Below, piece after piece: positions 1 through 7,452 of a DNA stretch of 41,641 bases. Position numbers and translations under genes: made by a program. Position 1 is the first letter of the stretch; each line of letters opens with the position of its first letter. Origin of the DNA: a virus; IMG/VR virus record IMGVR_UViG_3300025154_000201, positions 1 through 41,641 of that record; one strand, given 5' to 3'. The notes beneath the pieces are model-generated. The model searched no databases. It saw nothing but the letters and a program-made list of their open reading frames with translations, and had not been told where the DNA came from.

Positions 1-1
1 T

Positions 2-217
2 AGACTCTGCACCTTACAAGGTGAAGAGTCTATTGTATTCGAGGTCGAGGACCCCGCCGCCGTCGGCGGCTGGCGCACCGCCAGTATAGACGGGGAAGCG
101 TTGAAGATATACCTCGGCCACGACCAAGTCACCTTTTACTCCCCTGCATATATCCGCCCACACAAATCAGAAACGACAGCAGACTGCGGCCTTAGAGTCG
201 TCACCTCCGGGGTGTGA
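2..217 (+). CDS. C-terminal fragment of a phage structural protein (partial)
   Basis: An open frame enters the window from the left and runs 71 codons to a TGA at 215-217. No start codon is needed inside the window because the frame has no in-frame stop back to base 2. The product fragment is mixed polar and aromatic (for example the stretch LGHDQVTFYSPAYIRPHK) and has no motif I recognise. It precedes tail-appendage genes with no gap, so a tail or baseplate role is inferred from position only. Confidence 0.6.
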   Translation, partial: RLCTLQGEESIVFEVEDPAAVGGWRTASIDGEALKIYLGHDQVTFYSPAYIRPHKSETTADCGLRVVTSGV

Positions 218-219
218 CA

Positions 220-963
220 ATGGGCGCCTTCTCGCCAGTAGGTAGAACAGCTGGAGTTCCGACTAAACGTCCTAATACTGGTCGCCACCGCACTCCTGGC
301 CTCCGCCTCAACGCCGAACCCCTCGCACAAGTCGAATCCCGCTGGTTTTATCCCAGAATTACAGCAGGACAGGACTACACCATCCCGGCTAACTCCGCGT
401 TGTCGTTTGACGGCACCACCTGGCTGACTGCTGGTGATCGAGTCTGGCCTGCGTCGAAGAAGTGCAAGGTGCGGGCTACGGCTTCACCTGGACCCGATGT
501 GGTGCTGACCTTCAACCTTGTATTTAACGGCGTGACCGTGCCGTGGATATTGAGCACTGGCGGAGTTGATGGGTTGGTTGGTGAGGGGTTGGCGTTTCTG
601 GCTTTGGCTGCTGATGGCTGGGTTGATGTTATCGGCTTATCAGTCGCGGACTATGACCGTGTAGAGCCTACTTTACGACCGATATTTTTCATTGACAAAA
701 TTACACTGAGGCCAACCGCCGACGCCATCGACCTAGCATTGGCAAGCCCGCTGTTAAATACTTGGTCAATGCTGGGGACAGAATCAGAGGATAGGCTGTT
801 GCTTTACGTCTACGATACGCCAGAGAGTATCATAAGTAAAGCATTCCAGTATGTTAAAGAGGTAGATATCTGGAACGGGTTTATGGCAACTGCCAACCGT
901 TTCGAGGACGGATCAATTTATCAGTTTGAGGATGGTTCAGTGTTCAGTGATTGGACACTATAA
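220..963 (+). CDS. Hypothetical phage tail-region protein
   Basis: A 247-residue protein read from the ATG at 220. A GTG six bases upstream (214) is an alternative start that overlaps the previous stop; neither has a strong Shine-Dalgarno sequence. The protein has no signal peptide or membrane segment. Its last 20 residues contain a duplicated short phrase (FEDGSIYQFEDGSVF), typical of structural beta-repeats. I do not recognise the family. Its position between a structural fragment and the large fibre-like gene suggests a tail or baseplate component. Confidence 0.7.
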   Translation: MGAFSPVGRTAGVPTKRPNTGRHRTPGLRLNAEPLAQVESRWFYPRITAGQDYTIPANSALSFDGTTWLTAGDRVWPASKKCKVRATASPGPDVVLTFNLVFNGVTVPWILSTGGVDGLVGEGLAFLALAADGWVDVIGLSVADYDRVEPTLRPIFFIDKITLRPTADAIDLALASPLLNTWSMLGTESEDRLLLYVYDTPESIISKAFQYVKEVDIWNGFMATANRFEDGSIYQFEDGSVFSDWTL

Positions 964-987
964 CCTTTCAATAAAGGAATGAAATAA

Positions 988-2901
988 ATGTCAAAATTAT
1001 CAGAATATACCGAATTAACTGATGCGACGAAAATAGCCAACGCTCGAATGCACGTAATCGATCCTTCAGATACCACAATGGGGCCTGAGGGGTCGAGTAA
1101 AAGCGTTGCTGTGAGTTCGTTATTGCCATCTGCTGGCCTCGACCTTCACGGCGTGGGCAAAATCCGGCTCAAAGGTCATCACCTTGCAGTGCAAGTTGCA
1201 GGCCACGAATACGAGTCTATCCTTCCTGGAACCCCATGGACCACTGCAGGTGGCAACGGCACGGTCTACATGCCAAAAATGGGGCCGCTCGAAAAGCGGG
1301 TTGTTACCCATGGCAACGCTGGAGACAAGAGCGGCCTGATTGATGGTACGTGGGGAGTACCTGTCGATGGTGCTGCTCCGTTGGTGGTGCAAGATTTCAC
1401 GCACCTTCTTGAAACCAGTTCATACCGATATCTGGCAGTGCCTGCCGTAACGTACATACTGCAAAGGATTTATTATCACCTCGGGATGACTCTTGCGGAA
1501 GTGCAGGCCCACGCCGGTGTCAGAGTCAGGGCATACTATGGCAACATCCAGCTTACCGCTCTGGAGGCTGACGAGACTGCTGGAACTGGACTCTATGATG
1601 ATATTAAATTCTACGATAAATTGAAAACTCCCGCCGATATGGATGCAGAAGACTTGTCTATATATACCCAACGGCAGGAACTTTTCATCAATGTAGATGA
1701 GGCCGATTACCCTGAAGGCGAGGCAATGACCTGGTGGATTAAGACGATTGATCCAGCTGAGACCTTCAAAATTTATACCAACCAGGACGAGACTCTACCG
1801 TGGCGGGCGATTGATGTGATCACCGAGGAGCATATTGCCCTGACTCCTACGCAGTTGATCTTTCCGGCGATCAACGTGACGGCTCCGGCAGATAACTCGG
1901 TTGGGCAGTCGTTGACGCCGACGATTACGAGTGCTAAGGGAGAGACCCAAGGATATCTAGTATGTCTGAAAACAACCGGCCAGGCTGGCCTTGGGGCCAA
2001 TTCAGATATCACTTTTGACAGTATGTCTGGTAATCTAGGGTTCACGTCGCCTTATGTAACCTTGAAGGCTGGAGTTACATATAGGCTGTCTGCTGGCATT
2101 GGCGCGACTTTTACAGATGTAGCTGCCGATATAAACTATAAATTCGTTAACTCATCTAACGTTGCTTTACCTAATTCAGGGGCAGGTCATTTAGTTTCTG
2201 TTGGTAATGCCAATGGGTATGCATTTGAGGGGACGGCTTTAGCAATCTATACTCCCGCCGTGGATACCCAAGTTAAACTGCGTTGTACTTTCATAAGCGG
2301 CGGCACATTTACCGCGCGTTCTGACGGCACTTGGATGTCGATAGAGGAGGTTACCAGTAAGAAGTTGGACTACGACATAGCAAAATCTAGGGTTCGACTT
2401 ATCCGGGCTGAAACCCATATGGCAGTTATAGATGAAACGGTTGATGGCCTGTCCTATACCGTGCCCACGGAGAAAAAACTCTCAGGAGCTACGGATTACC
2501 TATTGACCGTGGATCATCTCAACTCTGATCATATCCCGGTACAAAGAAGCGCTGTTGTGCATTTCAAGACCGCTTTCAATATTGAAGTAGCCATCAATAC
2601 CAGCGTTGTTAGAAACGGCGTGACTCTGAACCTGGCTGCCGGTGATTTGATCGAACTGAACGTAGGTGAGTCCCTGAACTCCGTAGGCTATCAATTCCAT
2701 GTTTCTAATCAATCACTGGTATTCCCCGCAGCAGCCTACCAGTCTGAAGGGTTCAGGTTCAGGGATACGATAGGTACCGAACTGAACTTCATGGTTTACT
2801 CAGTAACAGGGATAGCGCCAAATAGAACCGCCCAATGCTTCATCGAAGTGAACGCTAAGGTGATTTCGGACGCAAAACTTGTATTAGCGGAGGTGGCATA
2901 A
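988..2901 (+). CDS. Large putative tail fibre / tail appendage protein with Ig-like segments
   Basis: A 637-residue protein starting at ATG 988, preceded by AAAGGAAT about nine bases upstream. The N-terminal third is globular. Around residues 290-310 a VTAPADN...PTITS phrase matches the opening strand of bacterial Ig/fibronectin-like modules, followed by long Gly/Thr/Ser-rich beta-type sequence to the C-terminus. No catalytic motif is visible. The stop codon overlaps the start of the next gene (TAATG), so the two are translationally coupled. A role in the virion appendage is inferred from composition, size and neighbours. Confidence 0.65.
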   Translation: MSKLSEYTELTDATKIANARMHVIDPSDTTMGPEGSSKSVAVSSLLPSAGLDLHGVGKIRLKGHHLAVQVAGHEYESILPGTPWTTAGGNGTVYMPKMGPLEKRVVTHGNAGDKSGLIDGTWGVPVDGAAPLVVQDFTHLLETSSYRYLAVPAVTYILQRIYYHLGMTLAEVQAHAGVRVRAYYGNIQLTALEADETAGTGLYDDIKFYDKLKTPADMDAEDLSIYTQRQELFINVDEADYPEGEAMTWWIKTIDPAETFKIYTNQDETLPWRAIDVITEEHIALTPTQLIFPAINVTAPADNSVGQSLTPTITSAKGETQGYLVCLKTTGQAGLGANSDITFDSMSGNLGFTSPYVTLKAGVTYRLSAGIGATFTDVAADINYKFVNSSNVALPNSGAGHLVSVGNANGYAFEGTALAIYTPAVDTQVKLRCTFISGGTFTARSDGTWMSIEEVTSKKLDYDIAKSRVRLIRAETHMAVIDETVDGLSYTVPTEKKLSGATDYLLTVDHLNSDHIPVQRSAVVHFKTAFNIEVAINTSVVRNGVTLNLAAGDLIELNVGESLNSVGYQFHVSNQSLVFPAAAYQSEGFRFRDTIGTELNFMVYSVTGIAPNRTAQCFIEVNAKVISDAKLVLAEVA

Positions 2902-3713
2902 TGGCGAATAATGTAAGTAAGGCGGCAGGATTTTATGACTATAACCCTAATACTGTTCCTGGGTTAGTAGCCCGTTTCAGGCCGGAGGAACTCCCGGCAA
3001 GCGGTGCAGTAGCTACATGGACAGCAAACGTGGGGACTAATGCAACTCAGGCAACAGGGGCCTCCCAGCCGGTCATTAGTGCGAATCTTTTGAATGGCTA
3101 TAAGGGGGTGTACTTTGACGGCAGTAATGACTGGCTCACAACAGGAATACAGAACAGTGCTATATACAGCACATCGTCGGTTATAGCCGTTGTTAGGACT
3201 CCATCAGTACACACAGGTAACAACGGGAGGATGTTATGTGTAGCTAGTGGTTCTGGTGTTTCCTATGCTATAAATGGTCCTCTGGCAGATGGTAAAATGA
3301 GAGGTCTTAACGCTAGCGTCGCTTGGATGGACCCTAGTAGCAGTGCTCTTGGAGTTGATACTGCTTTTATGCTTGAGTATGTATGGAATGATGCCGCAAA
3401 TACCATGACATATCATCAAGATGGTAATGCACAAGGTACTGCAACATATACTACAGCGCCGACAGCAACAAATACTGCACTCATGCAGATGTGCAAGGAA
3501 AGTGCGGCAACATATTATGGCAACCTAACTATATATGAGATGATGGTATTTAACACCACATTGAGCGAGGCTAACCGAGTGGCGTTAGAGGGCTTCTTGG
3601 CCGATAAGTTTGGGAGAAAAGGTACATTGCCAAGTACCCATTGGCACAAAAATATTAAGCCGCTATCAAAAATGCTCTTCTGGGGATCTGAAGCTTTTGC
3701 TTCAGCGGCATAG
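2901..3713 (+). CDS. ConA/LamG-like tail appendage protein, copy 1
   Basis: A 270-residue protein whose ATG overlaps the preceding stop. The sequence looks like a jelly-roll concanavalin/LamG-type carbohydrate-binding fold: an early VPGLVARFRPEELP segment, then YFDGSNDWL, and near the end LTIYEMMVFNTTLSEANR followed by an FLADKFGR helix. The final residues carry an LFWGSE motif shared with the next gene. Such domains sit at the tips of phage tails and bind surface glycans. This is a family resemblance judged by eye, and a receptor-binding role is inferred. Confidence 0.65.
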   Translation: MANNVSKAAGFYDYNPNTVPGLVARFRPEELPASGAVATWTANVGTNATQATGASQPVISANLLNGYKGVYFDGSNDWLTTGIQNSAIYSTSSVIAVVRTPSVHTGNNGRMLCVASGSGVSYAINGPLADGKMRGLNASVAWMDPSSSALGVDTAFMLEYVWNDAANTMTYHQDGNAQGTATYTTAPTATNTALMQMCKESAATYYGNLTIYEMMVFNTTLSEANRVALEGFLADKFGRKGTLPSTHWHKNIKPLSKMLFWGSEAFASAA

Positions 3714-3721
3714 GGGGCTGA

Positions 3722-4504
3722 ATGGCAGCTAATGTATCAAAACCGATAAACACATGGTCAGGGTGGAATCCGGGGATGATGACCGGAATGCACATCTATG
3801 TAGATGGAACCAACATATCTGCGTCCTCGTGGGTTGCTCAGTATGGCTCGGGATCGTTCGCGAATTATGGTACCACGCCAACTATAGTTCTCATCAACGG
3901 CATCAACGGCAATGCGTTTAACATCTCAAGCAATGCCTCGATGATGACAAAGAATATCGGGGATATCTCAGGCAACGGCTTTGCCTACGGATGTCTATGT
4001 TATTCAAACACTGCGCAGGAGTGGAAGAATCCTGCGGCACTTACTCGGTACTTTGACCCGGCTGATAAGTTTTTCTCTCGGATCGAAACTGGCGGGGGAT
4101 TCACCTCAACCTACTCAGGTGAGAGCGTCTCCCTGGGCAGTGTAGCCGGGGATCTCAACGATAGCCAGTGGCATTTTGTAAGTTCCCGTGGTGGTGGTGC
4201 CAATGGTTCCACATTCATGAGGAACGGTGTAATATCAAACGGTGGGGCTTATAATGAGCCAGAGACCTTTAACCGGATGAACCTCGGATGTCATTACAAA
4301 AACACCAGGAACTTCACAGGGGTTGTGGCGATGGCATTCTTCTGCACTGCGGACCCTGGTGTTTATGATCTTCAACGATTAGAGAAGTGGGTAGCTGATC
4401 GGTTCAGCCTTACCGGTAGGCTGGCTGCTTCTCAATGGTTCAAGACTCGTCCGCTGCTCACCAAACGGTTGTTCTGGGGAACTGAGATGTTTAAAAATAT
4501 TTGA
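3722..4504 (+). CDS. ConA/LamG-like tail appendage protein, copy 2
   Basis: A 260-residue paralogue of the preceding gene, starting eight bases after its stop with AGGGGGCT as the ribosome site. Both begin MA.NVSK and both end with a WVADRF / FLADKF helix, a short linker and LFWG(S/T)E. The middle parts have diverged strongly, which fits selection on a receptor-binding surface. The protein has no signal peptide and no enzyme motif. Decoration or receptor-binding function is inferred from the paralogy and location. Confidence 0.65.
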   Translation: MAANVSKPINTWSGWNPGMMTGMHIYVDGTNISASSWVAQYGSGSFANYGTTPTIVLINGINGNAFNISSNASMMTKNIGDISGNGFAYGCLCYSNTAQEWKNPAALTRYFDPADKFFSRIETGGGFTSTYSGESVSLGSVAGDLNDSQWHFVSSRGGGANGSTFMRNGVISNGGAYNEPETFNRMNLGCHYKNTRNFTGVVAMAFFCTADPGVYDLQRLEKWVADRFSLTGRLAASQWFKTRPLLTKRLFWGTEMFKNI

Positions 4505-4532
4505 TTGATAAAAAACTACAATTAACCAAAAT

Positions 4533-4649
4533 ATGAACTCAAAAGACCAAGAACAACGAACTGCAAGCACACTATTGAATCTCGCCATAGCCATCGTGCT
4601 CCTGGTGATGTGCCTGGGTATTTGGTTTGTGAATATAGGAGGATGTTGA
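4533..4649 (+). CDS. Small single-pass membrane protein upstream of the holin
   Basis: A 38-residue ORF from ATG 4533 to TGA 4647-4649. The first 14 residues are polar (MNSKDQEQRTAS), followed by one long hydrophobic segment (LAIAIVLLVMCLGIWFV) and a short tail ending in Cys. The stop overlaps the start of the holin gene as TGATG, so the pair is probably translationally coupled. One membrane helix in the lysis module fits an antiholin, a pinholin-like or a spanin-like accessory, but no family is recognised. There is no clear Shine-Dalgarno, which lowers confidence. Confidence 0.5.
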   Translation: MNSKDQEQRTASTLLNLAIAIVLLVMCLGIWFVNIGGC

Positions 4650-5179
4650 TGAGCTGGCAGGATATTGGTGGATGGCTAAAAAAGAATGCAGGGCCAGGAG
4701 CGGCACTTGTCGGTTCGCTTGTATCGGGTAATGTTCCTGGGGCAATTGCTGCTGGTATTTCAATGGTGTCGTCGGTTACAGGGACCAATGACCCTGATCA
4801 GGCGATGACTGTATTGCAGGGTGATCCACAGGCCATTGTTAAGTTGAAAGAGTTGTGGTATCAGAACGAGGCTACCAATCGCTTGCATTTGGAAGAAATG
4901 ACGCGGCTCGAACTGGATGATAGGCAAAAAGAGCACCACGAGACGCAGGAGACTGTCAGGGCTGGAGATAAAGCTGATGGCGGGATAAAGTACGTTCGTC
5001 CGACACATGCCACAGCGGCGCTTGCTGCGGCCATTTTCTACGCTTTCACGACAACTCCAAGTGTAGAGATTCTCGTCCTACTTTTGGCTCTACCTTTTAC
5101 TTATGCTGGTCTGCGGGAAATCGGCAAAGGTATGGGCGCGTACACCTCAATGAAAACCATGATTGCCGGAAAAGGATGA
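4649..5179 (+). CDS. Phage holin, 3TM (GTA-type) family
   Basis: A 176-residue protein. The start at ATG 4649 is chosen because AGGAGG (4637-4642) lies six bases upstream. The layout matches the 3TM holin family: an amphipathic Gly/Ala-rich N-terminus with a hydrophobic stretch near residues 17-42, a long charged central helix (about 60-110), then two adjacent C-terminal membrane segments (about 121-135 and 139-154). Holins form the inner-membrane lesion that lets the endolysin out. The GH108 endolysin lies about 650 bases downstream, which supports the call. Confidence 0.75.
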   Translation: MSWQDIGGWLKKNAGPGAALVGSLVSGNVPGAIAAGISMVSSVTGTNDPDQAMTVLQGDPQAIVKLKELWYQNEATNRLHLEEMTRLELDDRQKEHHETQETVRAGDKADGGIKYVRPTHATAALAAAIFYAFTTTPSVEILVLLLALPFTYAGLREIGKGMGAYTSMKTMIAGKG

Positions 5180-5613
5180 AATCAATGACCGACGAGCCAA
5201 TAATTTTCACTTGGCTGCACACGTATTGGAAAGAGATATCCGCTATGGTCCTTGGCATTGTGGCTGTATCAAAAAACCAATACGATCTTGGCTCACTAAA
5301 GTCGTGGAGAAAAGGTCTTGAAGAGAAGGGTATTGTCACCTTAGACATGTGCCATCCCGCACAGAAAAGCTGCCAGGACATTATCACAGAGCGGCTGATC
5401 GCCAGTGACAAGCTTTTGACAGAGCGCCTTGCCCGTGGCGATGATCATTTCCGGTTATTGCGTGAGGACATCAGTTTGCTCAGAGACGATTATGCCACCA
5501 TCCACACAGCCGTAGCAAAAAACACCGAGCGGCAGGATAGTGTACTGGAGATCCTGGCAACCGTAAAAATGCGGCACGACAACAAACCGGCGAGGGAACG
5601 TGACCTGTCCTGA
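5176..5613 (+). CDS. Hypothetical lysis-module protein with N-terminal hydrophobic segment
   Basis: A 145-residue protein whose ATG overlaps the holin stop (ATGA). A second ATG at 5185 is a possible alternative. Residues 10-30 contain a weak hydrophobic segment (ISAMVLGIVAV), followed by a charged, helical and probably coiled-coil C-terminal half (LLREDISLLRDDYATIHTAV). One membrane-proximal segment plus a coiled coil in this position resembles inner-membrane spanins in general shape, but I cannot assign a family. Confidence 0.6.
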   Translation: MKSMTDEPIIFTWLHTYWKEISAMVLGIVAVSKNQYDLGSLKSWRKGLEEKGIVTLDMCHPAQKSCQDIITERLIASDKLLTERLARGDDHFRLLREDISLLRDDYATIHTAVAKNTERQDSVLEILATVKMRHDNKPARERDLS

Positions 5614-5668
5614 CTGTGGCGCCAAACTAATCCAATGCACCTGCCCTTTTTGCGGTTGGTCGGCATGA
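5600..5668 (+). CDS. Candidate 22-residue zinc-ribbon miniprotein
   Basis: A GTG-initiated ORF ending at TGA 5666-5668, with GAGGG a few bases upstream of the GTG. It overlaps the end of the preceding gene by 14 bases. The product contains CPDC near its start and CTCPFCGW near its end, so two CxxC pairs are spaced as in a small zinc ribbon. The size and GTG start make it uncertain. The regular Cys spacing is the main argument that it is translated. Confidence 0.35.
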   Translation: MTCPDCGAKLIQCTCPFCGWSA

Positions 5669-5696
5669 GGCATTTCTCCCGGCTGGAGGCCGGTCT

Positions 5697-5885
5697 ATGA
5701 ACGCAATCGAACGTATCGAGGCATTGATCCGCATGGAGGAACAGGTTGAACAAAAAGATGATGCAGGCGTGTACATCCCTCAGTATCAGGATGCGGCAAA
5801 AAAGATTGAGGCATTTCGGCAATGTTTACAAATTGTGAGGGATTATGAATGTTCAAACGTGGCTAAAACGCTGTCTGGGGCATGA
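5697..5885 (+). CDS. Small hypothetical helical protein
   Basis: A 62-residue protein with TGGAGG nine bases before its ATG. It is largely charged and helical (IERIEALIRMEEQVEQ) and has no membrane segment. It overlaps the start of the endolysin gene by 41 bases in another frame. Its place inside the lysis module suggests a lysis or late accessory protein. The family is not recognised. Confidence 0.5.
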   Translation: MNAIERIEALIRMEEQVEQKDDAGVYIPQYQDAAKKIEAFRQCLQIVRDYECSNVAKTLSGA

Positions 5886-6324
5886 GGGTGGATACTGGGA
5901 CGATCCGGTCGGTGGACCCACTAAATGGGGGATCAGTCAACGAGCGTATCCTCAGCTCAACATCAGATCTCTTACGGTCGAGCAGGCTGAAGCAATCTAT
6001 ATTGCCGATTTTATCACACCGTTACAGCTCGATAAATACTACACGCCCGGACTTGCCTTCCAGCTCTTCGACTTTGGAGTGAACTCCGGGCCAAAGACGG
6101 CGATCAAGCAGCTGCAGCAGGCCCTGGGGCTGAAAGATGACGGTGTTGTCGGACCTGTTACCAGAGCAAAGCTTGCCTCCACCTCAGATTCTGATCTGGT
6201 GATGTTGATCTTGGCTGAGCGCCTGGATTTCATGGCCGACTGTAAGAACTTCCTGCCGAATGCCCGAGGATGGGTGAAGCGTATTGCGCAGAACCTCCGT
6301 TACGGCGCCGCCGACACGGACTGA
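5845..6324 (+). CDS. Endolysin, glycoside hydrolase family 108 (N-acetylmuramidase) with peptidoglycan-binding C-terminus
   Basis: A 159-residue protein read from ATG 5845 with GAGGGA upstream. The N-terminus carries the family signature HEGGYWDDPVGGPTKWGIS, in which Glu14 of EGGY is the expected catalytic acid. The C-terminal half contains the PG_binding_3-type region (FDFGVNSGPKTAIKQLQQAL ... DGVVGPVTRAKL). The enzyme cleaves the glycan backbone of peptidoglycan once the holin releases it. It has no signal peptide, consistent with holin-dependent export. It lies directly behind the holin cluster. Confidence 0.9.
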   Translation: MNVQTWLKRCLGHEGGYWDDPVGGPTKWGISQRAYPQLNIRSLTVEQAEAIYIADFITPLQLDKYYTPGLAFQLFDFGVNSGPKTAIKQLQQALGLKDDGVVGPVTRAKLASTSDSDLVMLILAERLDFMADCKNFLPNARGWVKRIAQNLRYGAADTD

Positions 6325-6326
6325 TT

Positions 6327-6542
6327 ATGTACTTCCTCACCACTGACAAACAAGAATGCCAAGACTGCGGGATGTGTGAAATTCTGCTCAAAGGATTCCG
6401 GTCTGAGTGCGAAGGCAGGCTCCCCTTGGCCGATTGGGTGCTACGAGACGCGGAGACAAAATGGAAGATAGCGTTTGTGATGCAATCCTGCCCGGAACAC
6501 GCCATCCATATAGAGGAAGCCGATGCACAGAGTAGCGGCTGA
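6327..6542 (+). CDS. Ferredoxin-like cysteine-rich protein 1
   Basis: A 71-residue protein. The start at ATG 6327, three bases after the endolysin stop, is preferred over a longer upstream frame that would lie inside the endolysin gene. Cysteines at 11, 14 and 17 form a C-x2-C-x2-C cluster (ECQDCGMC); Cys28 and a later SCPEHAI phrase (Cys55) resemble the CP-x2-AI half of bacterial 4Fe-4S ferredoxins. The order of these parts suggests a single iron-sulphur cluster, but the spacing between the halves is unusually long. It forms a pair with the next gene. Confidence 0.6.
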   Translation: MYFLTTDKQECQDCGMCEILLKGFRSECEGRLPLADWVLRDAETKWKIAFVMQSCPEHAIHIEEADAQSSG

Positions 6543-6726
6543 TCCATTGAAATGCGGTCGAGGCTGTACCGAGCCGTGTGTTGCGGCGTATCCCTTGTTC
6601 GGAGTCTGGGGTAAGGTCGCGATGGTCATCAAGGATGACCCCGAGTTCGCGGAGATCTGGACCGGTCTGTGCAAGGCCAAAGAGGCGTGCGAGCGGCACG
6701 CCATTCGTTTTGAGGTTATGGGGTGA
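6523..6726 (+). CDS. Ferredoxin-like cysteine-rich protein 2
   Basis: A 67-residue protein with GAGGAA upstream of ATG 6523, overlapping the previous gene by 20 bases. Five cysteines (11, 15, 19, 50 and 56) parallel the five of its neighbour, and ACERHAIRFE near the C-terminus aligns with SCPEHAIHIE of protein 1. The first cluster has C-x3-C-x3-C spacing rather than C-x2-C-x2-C, so cluster type is uncertain (4Fe-4S, another Fe-S form, or zinc). It is the last + strand gene and its end overlaps the convergent - strand gene. Confidence 0.55.
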   Translation: MHRVAADPLKCGRGCTEPCVAAYPLFGVWGKVAMVIKDDPEFAEIWTGLCKAKEACERHAIRFEVMG

Positions 6727-6913
6727 GGTGACTTCTGTTGGCGGCCGAATCCTCATCATGTTCTTCAAGGTCTAGAGTAAAGGTACCTACGGTCTGGCCA
6801 AAGTGAAGTAAGTCAATTAGCCGGACCTCCTGCACTTTTACAGGTCCATTTGGTGCTGTCAAGTAGGTGGTCTTTCGGGTGTACGGCCTGCTGTACTGGT
6901 AGTCTCCAAACAC
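6716..6913 (-). CDS. Small hypothetical protein, last gene of the - strand operon
   Basis: A 65-residue protein starting at GTG 6913. GAGGAG lies six bases upstream and overlaps the stop of the preceding gene, which supports the start. There is no recognisable domain, and the C-terminus is acidic (LDLEEHDED). Its end overlaps the convergent + strand gene by 11 bases, so early and late transcripts meet here without an obvious terminator between them. Confidence 0.5.
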   Translation of the reverse strand: MFGDYQYSRPYTRKTTYLTAPNGPVKVQEVRLIDLLHFGQTVGTFTLDLEEHDEDSAANRSHLTP

Positions 6914-6916
6914 GGT

Positions 6917-7168
6917 TCACTCCTCGTCTTCGTCCGGGATCTGCCGATCAGGTATCTGATCAAGCAGCCACTCGACAGCCTTGACTAGGTTGTCAATTTC
7001 AAACTCAACCCGTCCTGAGTTAGTGAGTCTGAAAGCTATTTCCATTATACCCTTTTCCCATCTATCTTTGCGGACAATAGTACCATCCCTACGAAACTCA
7101 TAGTCTTCAGGATCCTTTCCGCGAAATTCAGGGATGATGAAGTCCTCCATTGTTACTTTTCTTGGCAC
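6917..7168 (-). CDS. Small acidic hypothetical protein
   Basis: An 83-residue protein. The GTG at 7168 is chosen because AGGAGG lies six bases upstream; an internal ATG at 7150 is the alternative. The C-terminus is strongly acidic (PDEDEE). It overlaps the upstream zinc-ribbon gene by 41 bases. No family is recognised. Confidence 0.55.
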   Translation of the reverse strand: MPRKVTMEDFIIPEFRGKDPEDYEFRRDGTIVRKDRWEKGIMEIAFRLTNSGRVEFEIDNLVKAVEWLLDQIPDRQIPDEDEE

Positions 7169-7337
7169 GTTTCGCCTCCTCTGGAAATAGTTTTTGATAG
7201 CAGTCCTTGTGCAGGATTCTGTTGTGGCCGTCGACCTCAACCTCGACGTGGTGGTTGCCTCGGAGCTGCCGCCCGCACTCCCAGCAAAAGCGCACTCTTG
7301 GCTTGGTCACATTGGTCTCCCATCTTTGAATGGACAT
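7128..7337 (-). CDS. Small zinc-binding protein
   Basis: A 69-residue protein with AGGAGC upstream of its ATG. It contains a CWECG knuckle at residues 18-22 and an HKDC pair around residues 43-46, a C2-HC arrangement expected to bind one zinc ion. The C-terminus is basic and lysine-rich (EEAKRAKKS), which could contact nucleic acid. It lies among several small zinc-ribbon ORFs. Its exact function is unknown. Confidence 0.55.
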   Translation of the reverse strand: MSIQRWETNVTKPRVRFCWECGRQLRGNHHVEVEVDGHNRILHKDCYQKLFPEEAKRAKKSNNGGLHHP

Positions 7338-7452
7338 TTCGCTCCTGTTCCCAGAAGCCGTTTTTACAGTTGTCGCACCAGAGGCCCTTGGAAGGGCTGC
7401 ACAAGGCAGCCCTTCCGCAGTACGGGCACTGGCACTCGGTGCTACCGGCCAT
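7237..7452 (-). CDS. Zinc-ribbon protein overlapping its downstream neighbour
   Basis: A 71-residue ORF. The first half is a convincing C4 zinc ribbon (CPYCG ... WCDNCKNGFW). The second half overlaps the next zinc-binding gene by 101 bases in another frame and loses zinc-ribbon character, so the true product may be shorter, frameshifted or an overprinted gene. The coding sequence contains an 11-bp perfect hairpin at 7390-7416. The start overlaps the stop of the preceding gene by 11 bases. Confidence 0.45.
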   Translation of the reverse strand: MAGSTECQCPYCGRAALCSPSKGLWCDNCKNGFWEQERNVHSKMGDQCDQAKSALLLGVRAAAPRQPPRRG

